Assembly: GCA_014904985.1 (NCBI GenBank)
Contig: MU129000.1
Span: 62,001-126,000, forward strand
Length of the DNA: 64,000 nt
Reading direction: 5' to 3'
Source: Hydnum rufescens UP504
Lineage: Eukaryota; Basidiomycota; Agaricomycetes; Cantharellales; Hydnaceae
Under the pieces are notes generated by a model, which made no database searches, was not told the DNA's origin, and saw only the letters and a list, made by a program, of their open reading frames with translations. A program made the position numbers and the translations under genes. Below, one piece after another: positions 51,431 to 63,364 of this stretch; the first letter of the stretch is position 1; each line of letters starts with the position of its first letter.

Positions 51431-51571
51431 CTTGAGGGTCTAACCGCCACGTAAGAATGCGCAGAAGGGGACTAGAGTAGACGAAGAGAAACTAACGAGG
51501 AATGTCGGCTAGCTCCGTGTGACTATACAGCTCGGAAGCAACCTGGTGATACCTACTCTCTCCTCTTCAAG
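51431..51571. promoter_or_regulatory. 141-bp bidirectional promoter of eL21 and uS4
   Basis: The start codons of two cytosolic ribosomal protein genes lie 141 bp apart, head to head. Both 5' leaders and core promoters must share this stretch. A pyrimidine tract 'ctactctctcctcttcaag' directly precedes the uS4 ATG. No specific factor site is claimed. Confidence 0.75.
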
Positions 51572-52528
51572 ATGCCCAGGTAAACCTCCGTGCTTCAGTT
51601 GTTTCGATATCTCAGCCGTGCCTTATCCATCCGTTCCTCTTCCTAGGGCCCCAAGGAATCACGGAAAAACGTAGGTGGTCGATAAATTTTTGAGTACGGC
51701 CCTATACTGACTTCTATCGCAGCTATAAGGTACCCAGACGGCCGTACGAGGCTCCGCGCCTCGACGCCGAGCTTAAGGTTCGCTCGCTCGAAAGAGCTAT
51801 TCCTCAAGAACATGAACAAGGACTAAACAGGAAAAAAAATTGGCACAAACTATAATTCCCTGCCCGCTCGGCGTATATGGGTTGTTTCGTCCATTTCTTT
51901 GTTTAGCTTGCTGGCGAGTACGGCCTGCGCAACAAGCGTGAAATCTGGCGCATTGCGTTGACGCTCTCTAAAATTCGTCGTGCGGCGCGTGAGCTCCTCA
52001 AGCTCGACGCGAAAGATCCCAAGCGGTTGTTCGAAGGGAACGCGCTCATTCGACGTCTCGTCCGCATCGGGGTGCTGGATGAAGATAGGATGCGTCTTGA
52101 TTACGTGCTTGCGCTCAAAATCGAGGACTTCTTGGAGCGACGCCTGCAAACACAGGTGTTCAAGAGTGGGCTGGCCAAGAGCATTCACCACGCTCGTGTG
52201 CTCATTAGGCAAAGACACATTCGGTACATCCCCTTTTTTTTCTCGATTATTTCTCTTGCGTGTTCATTTTCATCGGTTTTTTTTTTTTTTTTACCAGGGT
52301 CGGAAAGCAAATGGTCGACGTTCCCTCCTTCGTCGTGCGTTTGGATTCACAAAAGGTAAACCCGCAGCATTTGGGTTATTGCAGATTCTAAGTGGTGTCT
52401 AATTACAGCACATCGACTTCGCCTTGACGTCGCCGTATGGTGGAGGTCGCCCAGGCCGCGTCAAGCGTAGGCGTGCAAAGGCCGCCGCGTCTAAAGATGC
52501 CGGAGGAGACGAGGAGGACGAAGAGTAG
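51572..52528 (+). CDS. RPS9: 40S ribosomal protein uS4 (S9)
   Basis: A cytosolic small-subunit protein of about 190 residues. It has a minimal first exon ATGCCCAG (51572-51579), then GTAAAC. Next come exons ending GKT and [18 protein letters not shown], then [60 protein letters not shown] and [20 protein letters not shown] (the S4 RNA-binding domain), then [12 protein letters not shown]. An intron with a long T tract precedes [14 protein letters not shown], then [38 protein letters not shown] and stop at 52526-52528. The acidic tail and all conserved blocks match uS4. Confidence 0.96.
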
Positions 52529-52785
52529 AGGCACCACTCATCGTTCTTTCGCGTATCTCGTGGGTTATTTGTCGGTGTGGGAATCCCCTTTCCTAAAACC
52601 TCATGTCTTGCTCGTGACTATATACTGCATGTTGTCATCTGTTGCCCAGCCCAGAATACGTATGCGATTATAGTATGTCTTTATCATGTTGAATCGTAAA
52701 GCCGAGAAGACGAGAGAAAATATAGTAGGTTGAAGTTGAATGGACTGAGGAAGGAGTTGACTAGCTCACGCAACATTACACAACA

Positions 52786-54486
52786 TTACACAGGAGGGGG
52801 TGAATGTACACGATACACCAATCGTAAAACGAGGGCTAACAGTCCGCTCTGGTCTGATGATACTGCCGTATTTGATCCTCGCAGCCCAGTCTGCTGACGC
52901 TGACGCTCAAGAGAATTGAATTCAGGTCTGAAGACCTTCCCATCTTGATCGAACAACTGCACATTCCTAATCCCACATCTCACCACGCGGGCCATCCAAA
53001 ACTGTTCTTCGCTCTGCTCGTATGCGGCCCCCATGGTATTCAGGTCTGAAAGGATCGTATCGGAATCGAGGAGAGAGATTGATTGTAGATAGGGAAAGCA
53101 ATGTGGAGTTTCGTACATGCTCTCGATGGTGATTGGATGATGGCCGAGGTCGAGGAACATATTAAGTACTTTATTAATCGAGCATTGCCGACGAGAGAGA
53201 TGTGGATGGGAACGTCTGCGCTGTCCATATAGGACATTCTCCAGCATTGTAATAAGGCCACCAATATGTCTACAACTGGAACATACGCATGGGAGATGGG
53301 CGCCAGCGGCCGAAAAACCGGTCGCCTGGGGGGCCGAGTCTCTCAGTCCGATGCGTTGCAAAGACGCGTGGCGCCATAGTCCACTCTCCGGACTGTCGAC
53401 GGACCATCTTGCGGAGAGGACGAGGTCACGAAGATTTGGCAAGAGCGATAATATTGATGGGATGGAAAGGATTGTAAACCCAGCATCTTCTGCAACATGT
53501 GTATCGTTTCTAGATTCGTTGCCTGGATGGATAGCAAGTTCGAGCGAAGTGATGTTGGATCCGTGGGCCTCTAGGAAGGTGTGCAGGCATCGTGTCGCCG
53601 CCGGCCCGATGATTCCCCGCGAATTGGTGGGGGTTCGAATTATGAGATGGGTCAGATTCGGCATTGACCACTCTTCTGCGATTGTAAGCCAGTGGCGGTG
53701 GAGTTGAGACGAGATGAAAAGATCGATGGATATGAGGTTGGGGAGCTTGAGTATGGTATTCGAATTTGAGAAACCGCCGACAGCTCGACCATGAATCGTC
53801 ATGCACCGGAGGGAACGAAGATCCTCAAGGATGCGTTGCCCAGAGAGGAAATCATCCATCAGGGGACCTCCATATAGCCATACTAGTGATCGAAGATGTT
53901 TGGATGGAGTACCAGGACCTGGGCGGAAAGACGCAAGGATTTCCTTCGGACGTTCATAATAACCATAAGGTCTGGCATCGAGGTACACTTCCAAGCGAGG
54001 GCAACATGCGAAAAGGCGGTCCAGGTACGTGGGGCCGTTGACTCCTCTACGTTCGTCCATGGCTTGCATTTTTAGGTGAGTCACCCACCAGCCGAGCCCA
54101 ACACTGGTCAACCCCTGGCCCCCTTTGGCACCATCGCGACTGCGCTCTAGGGTATGAACCAAGGAGCGCAGCTGAGAAGTGCGACGGATGTATATGCGGC
54201 GGTACATGAACTTGAGGCTGTGTTCGCGCCAATCAGTGCAGACGAGCGAGATTGCGTGGAGAGTTTCAAGAGACGCAGTGAAGGATTCGTGTATGCACTT
54301 GTCCCTGCCATCGTCGATAAAGGGGGTGACGATACCTTGGTCTGCATCCCAATTACAGTCGAAAAATCGAGAAAGAGAAGAGACGTGTCTGAATATCAAG
54401 GACCATAGTTCGGGAGGCAGGTAGGCACGTCTGTGGATAGAGGGGAACGCGTACTGCGCGTCCATATTGCAAAAGGAGAGAGACAT
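52786..54486 (-). CDS. F-box-like protein
   Basis: A single-exon 566-residue protein. An F-box-like helix pair lies near the N-terminus (YLPPELWSLIFRHVSSLSRF, then LHAISLVCTDWREHSLKFMY), followed by leucine-rich irregular repeats (LPNLISIDLFISSQLHRHWL; LSLLPNLRDLVLSARWSVDS). F-box proteins act as substrate receptors of SCF ubiquitin ligases; large paralog families of this type are common in agaricomycetes. A second Met at residue 8 (MDAQYAF) is an alternative start. It converges with uS4 across about 257 bp. No substrate can be inferred. Confidence 0.75.
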   Translation of the reverse strand: MSLSFCNMDAQYAFPSIHRRAYLPPELWSLIFRHVSSLSRFFDCNWDADQGIVTPFIDDGRDKCIHESFTASLETLHAISLVCTDWREHSLKFMYRRIYIRRTSQLRSLVHTLERSRDGAKGGQGLTSVGLGWWVTHLKMQAMDERRGVNGPTYLDRLFACCPRLEVYLDARPYGYYERPKEILASFRPGPGTPSKHLRSLVWLYGGPLMDDFLSGQRILEDLRSLRCMTIHGRAVGGFSNSNTILKLPNLISIDLFISSQLHRHWLTIAEEWSMPNLTHLIIRTPTNSRGIIGPAATRCLHTFLEAHGSNITSLELAIHPGNESRNDTHVAEDAGFTILSIPSILSLLPNLRDLVLSARWSVDSPESGLWRHASLQRIGLRDSAPQATGFSAAGAHLPCVCSSCRHIGGLITMLENVLYGQRRRSHPHLSRRQCSINKVLNMFLDLGHHPITIESMYETPHCFPYLQSISLLDSDTILSDLNTMGAAYEQSEEQFWMARVVRCGIRNVQLFDQDGKVFRPEFNSLERQRQQTGLRGSNTAVSSDQSGLLALVLRLVYRVHSPPPV

Positions 54487-57444
54487 TGAGAGTCCGCTAG
54501 TTATAAGAGAAGGTCATTATCGAGCGTTGGAGTGTAAAGGGGGTGGTGTTAGGGGCGAGGGGGGGAAACAAGACCAAACAAGCGGCACTAAAAACAAGGG
54601 GTCACCAAGGGGTCACCAAGGGGAAGGTTGGCCTTTCTGGTGTCCGACCCTAGATAAAAGGGTGTTCCAGTTGGCAAGGTGAAGTCCTCTGCGCTTCTGA
54701 GGTAGAGAGGGCGGAAGGCATGGCAGCAAAGTCATAAACATTTACATCGCCGAACGTAATGGAGTAAGGTGACCCGGGCTCGGTCTCGTACTCCGCTATG
54801 GGTGTAGGGAGAGATGTAGATCAAAAGGTAAAAAAGGCCATGAACAAGTGCCCAGTTGAGTATGACGGCCCCAACAAGTCTCCGATGATGAAGCAAGGCA
54901 CCGAAAGCGAGCACAGCACGGCCCTCAAGCCATTACCGTCGAGGAATTGCATTACCCTCTAGCTCTTACTCTCTGAGACAAGGTACTGGCCTCGGAGCTC
55001 GGAGGGATTGCCACTGTCTCATGGGCGGTTTTCACGGGAATTGCCAGCGACCTCAATTTCATCACTAAGGGCTGAGTTCCTCGTTGGTGCCCTATGCTTC
55101 GGTGGTTTTCTGCATTTATTGTAACTACGCTGATTTCAGGAAGAAACCATCAAGGTACTATCATAATATCCTAGTCGGGTCCGTCTCCAAGCAAGCTGGA
55201 GCAGGCTGGAGCCTAGGATGCAGAAAGCAAGCCCTCAAAATAGCTTTTTTACATATTCTCCCATCCAGGTTCGGCGCGTACAGTAATGAGCTTGATGCTC
55301 CCAAAGCTTGCCGAGCATCGGCTACATGGATTTGCATTTCATGTCTCCAGGTTAGCTCACAGAGAGATTCAGTGTGCTCATGACTATGCCGTGGATATGA
55401 AACGCTTATTATTTACGTCGACCATCCCAATGTCGGGATCAGAGAACCAGTGAATCTTAATGAGCCACTGTTGTCTCGACATCATGGACGGCAAAGCAAA
55501 CCCCGGTTACTAGGCCTCCAGGAAAAACTTCATGCTATGCTTCAGGTGCAGCTCGAGACCGTTGTATCATCCATTTGCGAGTTGGCAAGTTGCTCCCATC
55601 GCCCTAGGGGAGGTGTGCAAGGCCCGTAATTTCGTAAGTGCAGCACAGCACATAGCATCCTTTTATGGCATGTCGATACGAAAAGCACCACTTTTGTCTT
55701 CTAAAATATCGTAACATCCAATAATGCTGTCGTCTGCCCACAACCGAGCCATCACCCCTAGACATAATACTTACGTGGAAGCAGTTCACGCACGGGACTA
55801 ATAATCTGCCTTACTCGGATTAAAATATATGTGCCTGTGGGAGCGAAGCGCACAATCAGGAGGCCGCCGTTCATTCCGAATTCACGTGACCAAAAGTCCC
55901 CAGCAGTCCACCCATTTGAAATAGTACATCTCCGAGGGCCTAGGTTTTGTTGTACCAATGTTTCAAATTCCTTGTTGCACGGTTGTGACACACAACGGTA
56001 TTACTCGTGACTCGTTGTGACATTGTGACATTTGCGACGCGTCACATCCCGCGACTGGCGGACTAGACCTCAAGAACTGGGAAGACCATATTGCTTTCTT
56101 AAAAGGGATAGCACTTCGGTTGTTCCCCCCCGCTTACTTCCACACCTTCCTGCATGCCTTCGCAGCTATTTCAAACTGTTTGTGAGCCAAGGGCAAGAAG
56201 TCGAAGGGAAATTGTAACTCCATGACTGGTAACACAACACACCATGCACAGTAGTGGCTTCTGCTGACATCAACGTGGAGGTGCCAGCGCTAGCCTTGTT
56301 TGGTGCCTGCTTGTCTTGTGTTTTCATATGGGAAGACTTGAACCCAAATAATCCTGTGTCTTTCGATATCATCTCAATCAATGGTCAATTCCTCAAGCCC
56401 CTTAATATATCTCTGTTCTATTGGATAGTGATGAATAATCGGTGCGGAGCCACTTAGATTTGCACAACAACAAGAACGATAGAGCGTTTGATCAGAGCTC
56501 AAGCAAATGCTTGAGGGAACTTCGGTACATCCCGAGAAAGTATACTAAGCAATGAGCGCTAGAGCTCGCACTTCCCAGTTCCAACAGATAGTCCTCTCAA
56601 TCAAAATTCGCCCCGCGGTTACCTTTTGTGTCGCCTCGGACGCCCGCTTCCGTCGCTTGTTCCCTTGGCTGCTTTGTCAGCGGTTTGTTCTTACAATTCC
56701 CCGGGGTTCAATATCCTTGCGTGTGGCTCGTATGCCATCCGAGCACAGCTACGGGGTGTGGGCTCCATTCACACTGGTTTGCGAATTCCCCGCAGCGAGG
56801 GTGCTGCGGGCGAAATTTCCTGAGTGCTGATTGCTGACACAGCATGGAGGTAACCTCGATATTATCAACATCGATCTTTCCCTGCACTTCTGTTCTTCAT
56901 CAGCCCAAAGTGTTGGGAGTTTTCCCACTGTTGACGACGTCAATCTCCACGGTCTTCGTGGCAGCGAAGGATCTTAAGGACCCCTTTGAATAATAGACAT
57001 CTACTCGATCGATTGCCTTGTCCAGGGAACCCGCTTCTGCATGTCCCATATAAGTGTTCCTCTCACCAAAATTGGTCCGGACTGGAACTCTTTCCTAGTC
57101 ATTAGCTGTTCAGTCTGTCAGTGGCAATCCCTGGGGGCAAATTTAACTGTCAAGCTTCGCTGGATTGCTCAGAAGCATGAAAAGGCCATTGGATGCCCTT
57201 ACAGAGAGCTCCCGTGTATCAAAAGGGTTAGCGTACAGTACTCATTGGAGTGCCAAGGAATATTTGACGAATACAGCAGATGATTCCAGGAAACTTGCTT
57301 GCAGCGCATCAATTCCACCCCACAGAAGAGGCCCTTGTGCCCATGGCGAATTTATTCGAGGATATCTTGGGCTGGGTCCCGATCAGTGTCCCTGCTTTTC
57401 CAGCTTGGACAATACGAGGGGATCGTGAATGCGGGAGATTCTTA
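54487..57444. other. Intergenic with repeat R2, no gene supported
   Basis: A short tandem word 'aaggggtcacc' occurs 2-3 times at 54597-54620. Repeat R2 copy 2 lies at 56427-56587. Frames of up to about 100 codons are open but not recognisable. Confidence 0.45.
56427..56587 (+). repeat. Dispersed repeat R2, copy 2
   Basis: Second copy of the repeat at 22326-22501, same orientation, about 95% identical, lacking 17 bp near its right third. Flanks are unrelated to those of copy 1. Confidence 0.85.
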
Positions 57445-57586
57445 GGGCCTGTTCGGATACCCCAGAAACGTTTCAAAGAAACACGTTTCTCAATATAAAA
57501 ACGACGAAACGTTTCGGGTCGTTTTGCCATTTTTATATTGAGAAACGCGTTTCTTTGAAACGTTTCTGGGGTATCCGAACAGGCCC
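57445..57586. mobile_element. PIF/Harbinger-type MITE (142 bp, TTA target duplication)
   Basis: It begins GGGCCTGTTCGGATACCCC and ends with the exact complement. The arms extend about 60 bp each (including aaacgtttcaaagaaac and tttctcaatataaaa) around an A/T-rich centre. It is flanked by TTA at 57442-57444 and 57587-57589. A 3-bp TWA target duplication and ends starting GGGCCTG are typical of Tourist-like PIF/Harbinger MITEs. No ORF inside. Confidence 0.88.
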
Positions 57587-57936
57587 TTACCTTGCTGACC
57601 CTAAGCGTCTATATTATATCTAGCGATGATCCTTGTCTAATGTACTCAGTCTTTTGGGTCTGGAATGTAGTTGTGTCGAGTACATCGCCAAAAGCCGTCT
57701 GCAGTTTGCGGAGAGGGTATCACTTGAACGTTTTGAGCAACGTCATCGTTGGTGATAGTATCGCGACATGCACCTTGACGTAGAATGCATGTCTTGGTGT
57801 AAGAGTCGGAGACCGTGTGAGGTTCAACATCCCCACTTGCCATGTCCGTGAAATGCACGCCCCCGAGGGATAAACAGATGCCGCCTTTGTTTGGGTTTGT
57901 TTACACCGCCACAAGTAAACAAATCTCTTGGAGAGC

Positions 57937-60900
57937 ATGTCCTCGCGCGCGCCATGGGATCGCGACGACAGGGAGCTAGAAAGCCTTAAGGCGCAGCTCC
58001 GACAGACTCAGGTAGAATGCCAGGGCCTCAAGGACGTTATCCTTAATAAGGAAGTTTCATTCTCTCAACTCAACACGGACCTCAAGCAGGCAGTCCACAG
58101 CCTACGCGCCGAGATAGATCGCACGGCGGAACTGGAGGAACGGTCAAATAAGACCCAGGAGGTGAGCCCATTTTCCCGATTTGCATCAACGAGAGGGAAT
58201 GGGAATGTTTTCGATTATAGGACCTGCGTCGAGAGAGATTACATAGTATCAACCTCCAAGAGCAGATCAAAATTGCAAATGAAAAGGCTGAAACCGAGGC
58301 CAAGGCAGCAGCAAATCTTCAGCTCGGTGCGTTGATATCTCATAAGCTTTTCATAGTTCTGACCTTGGCCATAGAGCTTGATAACTACTCTTCCACTGCA
58401 TCCACCTCATTCGTGAAGGAGCGTACGGTTCTTCAAGACCGTATCAGCCAACTGGAACGCGAGCTTGCCTCTTTATCTTGTTTATCTCCCTCCAAATCTT
58501 CATCCAATACATCACGTGTACCCCCAGCTCAAATAATAGAGCTCGAAAACAAGGTCCAAGCACTTCTCTCCGAAAATGCTCGTCTTCTCGAACAACTCCC
58601 TCCCACATCCTCCCACGTCCGAAACTTCCCTATTAGCACACCCCGTCGTCCAGGATTCAATGCTGCACCCTTCGAAGACTCACCACCACCTCCACAACAA
58701 CAGCGTCGCAAGCCACGACGTCGATCTTCTTCCCTTTCTCACAATCCCACAACCTCACCAAATCAATGCCCACAATGCACATCACTCACATCCTCACTCG
58801 CAACTCTTCGCGATAAATTACAAAAGCAGGCTGTTGATCTCCTTCAAGCTTCCAACGATAAATTAGCCACGGAGCGACGTTCCAAGCTAGCTTTGGAAGA
58901 GATGAAGGATCTTCTCGAGCGCAAGGACGATGAAATTGAAGATCTTAAACACTTGGTCGCGGATGTAGCTACTATCCATTCTCCAGACGATTCGGACACG
59001 CTGCGGAGAACACTCGAGGAAAAGGAGACCAAATTACGCGCTTTGGTTGATGGCATTGATGCGCTGGAAGGAAAGTTTTCTCACAGAATCGGCGCTCTCG
59101 CTGCAAACATGGAGAGGAGAAAGGACAAGACAGAGACGTTGGTCCGAACATCCTCCTCTCAAGTGCAGTCAGCCTTTCCGCCTCGCGCTCCCTGTGACAT
59201 TGGCCCTTCAGACCTTCTCCAACGAAGGATATACGAGCTGGAGTCTATCATCGCATCCAAAGAGGCCCTCTTTGCCTCTTCGACTCTTCCCCCTCTCCAT
59301 CCCACATCACCACCCGTGGATACCGTCCCACGGATAGAATACGAAGCCCTCCAATCCGAATGTATCGAGCTTGAAAAAGAGCTGGACGCGCAGCAACTTG
59401 CACTCGAACAGGAACGGGAGGAGGCATCTAACAGGAGGCAGGAGTTGATACTCTTGAAGGATGAACTGAAGGTTTGAGTCTTTCTTTCTTCTCCCTCTTC
59501 CCCCCTGACTTATCCAATGGATCCGGAAAACAACTATTATAGCTTGCGTTGAAGACGCGCGAAGAGCTTGGATCCAAGATGGAGCAAACACAACGCGAAT
59601 TAGATGTCACACGTTCAGAGATCAGTCAACTCCAAGCCACTCTCAATTCTTCTGAGACTGGGGATCCAACGGAGCAAATGGGGGTGATTGAATCCAACCA
59701 ACTCTCTGACCTATTTGTTACGCTTGGCCGACTGCGGTCGGAACGGGACGAACTCAACCGAACGCTGGCGTTCGCACGCGACGAGGCACGAATCCGCATC
59801 ACGACGCTCGAAGCTGAGCGTTCGCACTCCACGACCGACACCAACGTCCTCAGGGATCATGTCCGGTCCCTGGTAGATCGCTTGTCTGCTGCCCGAAGTG
59901 AAGTGAAACGTCTGAAATCGCTCAGTTCTGCGACCTTAATTACCATCCAACATCTCGGGCCGCATGGTACAGAGGATCTGTCTGCTCCGACACATTCGGT
60001 TCATTCTCGCACAATCATGGAAGACTTTGAACCTCACATCGTCGAGAGCGAAAGTAGGGTCGAATCAGTGATGAGCTACCCAGAGGAAGAGGCCGGCCAG
60101 TCGTCGCATAGCAGCAGTGCGCAGCAACAATCTTTAACTATTGAAGAGGAGCGTGCTTTACTCCAAGAACGATGCGCTGGCTTGGAGGACGACGTCGCTT
60201 ATTTGCAGCAGCAACTGGACGAGGCAGTCAATTATGCCAAGGAACTGCGAGATGAACATCTGGCTGCCCGGGAAAGCGATGGCGACGACGAGGACGATTC
60301 GACTGATATATCCTCCGGGAAGCAGTTCACAGGGATTTTCCGCAAAGAAATCGAGCAACTTGAGCTTCGAATCGAACGGCGGAATGAGCAGATTGGCATC
60401 CATCAAGCTGAAATCGCACGCCTCGAAACGAACTTTGCTTTACTTGAAGATGCGAACGTGGAGATGGCTGCTGAGTTGGAGACGCTCACTTCAGAGAGAG
60501 ACTGCATGGTTGCCGATTGTGCAGAGGCACGCGAGGCTCGAGATCGTGCACTTGCTCGTATTGACGCACTCGAAGAGCAGGTGGAAGGATTCGCTTCCCA
60601 ACTGGAAACTTCCATGAAGGCTGCTGTGGCTGCACGCGAGGCTGAGCTGCAAAGCGTATTGGCTGATACACATGAATTCCACCAGAGTCAGGTGGAGGCG
60701 CTCGTCTTAGAGATCTTCTCGGCCATGGGTCGGGCCTCCTTCGCCGAACAGTCTCTTGCGTCTTCCCATGAAGCCCTTGTCGAGGCCGCCGAACTCGAAA
60801 ACCAGTTGCAACTCTCTGAAAATGAGCGGGTCCGAGCCACAGACGAGTTCACGACCATCAAGGATCAGCAAGAACATATTCTCTCCGATATGCGCACGAA

Positions 60901-62973
60901 GGAATCCGAACTGACGCGTCTTCGAGACCTTACAGCGTCGACGCAGGGAACCGTGGCTAGACTTACCCGGGATCTGGACCATGCCAAAGAAGAGCTAGAG
61001 AGGAAAGATGTCGAGATGTTCGGGGACCATGATACCCTCAGATCGACCATCGCATCGCTCCAGAGTCAAATCACAACTTTGGACGCAGCCTTCAAAGGTG
61101 CTGAAGAACAGATCAGGACACTACACTTGGATCTTGCTTCTTCTCGGTCCAGGGTCGACGAATTGCAAGCTGCAAAGGAAAGCCTCGCCGTTGACCTGGA
61201 ACAGCAGGCGCGGGACCATTTGCATGAGATGGACAACTTGATCACCTCGCATGACATGCAGATCATAAACCTTCAGAAAGCTCACGGCACCCGCCTAGAA
61301 GCAGAATCTGAGAAGCAGGAGGCGCTCGACCGACGTGTCCAAGAACTCGTCGTTCGTTGCCGGGCACTCGAGTTGGAACTTTCGGATGCCATAGCACAGG
61401 CAAAGGGGGAGCATGAGCGCCACATTGATAATCTCCAATCCTCTCATATGGAAATGCTATCGAAGGCACGCTCAGAGCGTGACGAAGCAATTTCCACGAT
61501 AATGGAACAGCAAGACTCGCTCCAAAATATTTCAGAGGCCCGCGTATCCGAAGTCCGCGAACTCACTGCAGAGCTCTCGGAAATGACGAAGCTTCTGCGG
61601 CTCAACGAAGAAAACCAACGCGCCGTCCATCAGGAATTAGGTGATGCTCGTCTGCGTCTTGCCGCTCAAGAAACGTCGATTCGGGTTCTTCAGGAAGAAC
61701 ACTCGTCACTGCACCTCGAATTGCAAACACGATCAGATGAGCATAAGCGCACTTTGGGGATGAAGCGATTTTTAGAACAAGACGTGAAGCGGCTGTGAGT
61801 GCTATTCAATGTCTTATCTATGTCTCCAGAAAGTGACATAGAATTTTCTGTGACAGTGAGACTGAAGTTTCTGCGCTCAAGCGTCAGCTAACGCATGTCC
61901 AGGAACAAGTTGAACAGCACCGCCGTCGCGCCCAAGAGTTGGATATTTCCTCTGCTCAAGAAAAGGTCAGGCTTGAAAGCGAGGCTGCCGATCTCAGGCG
62001 CGAAGTACAATCTTTCATTCTTCAACGAGACGAGGCTCTGGCGAAAGCAGCATCCGAGGAAGAACAAAACGTGGAGTGCGTGATGCAGGAGAATATCTCT
62101 CGAGGTGCACGACGCTGAAATTTCACCTGTCCTTATAGACTGTACAAGGCGCAGAGGAAGCGAGACATCCAGTACACAATGCTCAAAGAAAAGCTCCGTC
62201 GTATCCAATCGACTACGCCCCAAGCTCCCAGCGATCCTTCCATACCTGCGCGTGATTTATCGAGGTCGACTTCAACTCTGTCTCGCCCATTGGCAATTCC
62301 GGCTCGCCGAGTTGTGTCAGATGTGCCCCCGCGCCGACCAACCTTCACAAGTCGGAATCCCCGGTCTACAAGTGGGGTTTCGATTCTAGCGTCTACACAA
62401 GCTTCGTCTTCGACTTCTATGCCAGTGGATGTGCCTCCCGTGCCTCCAGTCCCCTCTGTGCCTATGCTCTCTCGCCCGCTTGCGTCATCGCAAAGAGCAG
62501 GGTCCGCTTTGCTTCCAAATGTGGCCGATGCACGTCACATCTCGCCAGGCCCCTCATCTAGGATAAGTAAATCTCCTTTCGGGGTGTCTCCGGCACGGAG
62601 TCAAAGCGCTGCACCCGATGAACCAAGCAGTACAGGAAAACGGAAACGACCTCCTCTAGAAGAGGACGACTACGAAAATCGTTCACCCCAGCCTATCATT
62701 GCCTCTCCTCGGAGTCCCTCTCGTATGCGTCACCTGGCAGAACGAGGCGTGCGCGCCTTCACTCCCAAACGATCAGTTGCCGTCGAACGGCACGAAAAGC
62801 ATGATCTGCCAAGTTCCACCAGACGCCTGCCCTTTGGATTAGCATCGGCGGGCTCCGATATTACGAATGGTCAACCAAGTTCGATTCCCACGACGGCACC
62901 TGGAGACGACGCCAGGCCACCCCGAAAGAAGGGTGGCATGAGCCGCCTGACAGCGCTGATGCTCACGCGCTAG
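57937..62973 (+). CDS. Large coiled-coil protein (~1,550 residues), function unknown
   Basis: A plus-strand gene, ATG 57937 (MSSRAPWDRDDRELESLKAQ). Six or so exons read in frame with short introns at about 58160-58220, 58325-58376, 59476-59542, 61797-61857 and 62079-62138. Nearly the whole protein from residue 10 to about 1,270 is heptad-rich coiled coil (LESLKAQLRQTQVECQGLKD; LRRTLEEKETKLRALVDGID; RISQLERELASL). It is interrupted by a Pro-rich basic segment (SPPPPQQQRRKPRRRSSSLS) and a CPQCTSLTSSLATL stretch. The C-terminal ~270 residues are Ser/Pro-rich and basic with repeated S-P sites (ASPRSPSRMRHLAERGVRAF; TPKRSVAVERHEK) and end SRLTALMLTR. This plan suits a spindle-pole, cortical or nuclear scaffold regulated by proline-directed kinases, but I do not recognise an orthologue. 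Confidence 0.7.
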
Positions 62974-63364
62974 TCACCCTGTTCTCAGTCTGACATTGGT
63001 TTTTTTTTTCATTTTTTCATTTTTCGTTCTGAATTTATGCAACTTTTTTTTTGGTATGGGCATGTATATTTAAGAACAAATACCACAAGCAGCCGCCGTA
63101 CACATCATTGGTTAATTGCGGAGGTACACGGATTATGGGGTGCAAAAAATGATACAATACGGTAGATCGAAAACGCATGCAGTTTTGAGCGGACGTGATG
63201 TAAAGTTGGGAAGCAAGATATTGCAAAGAGGTATCGTAGATGATTAGATGGAAGAAGCCGCAATGTTGGGGAATCGGGAAAGTCGCCGCCAGGGCTGCGG
63301 TCGCGGGTTGAGGGGAAGGAGGACCAAGGTCAAAAACCAGCGGCTTCAAGCCCGCGTCTATTAG
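62974..63364. terminator. 3' flanks of two convergent genes
   Basis: About 390 bp between the stop of the coiled-coil gene (+) and the stop of the RasGEF gene (-). It begins with long T tracts (63000-63050). No gene seen. Confidence 0.4.
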
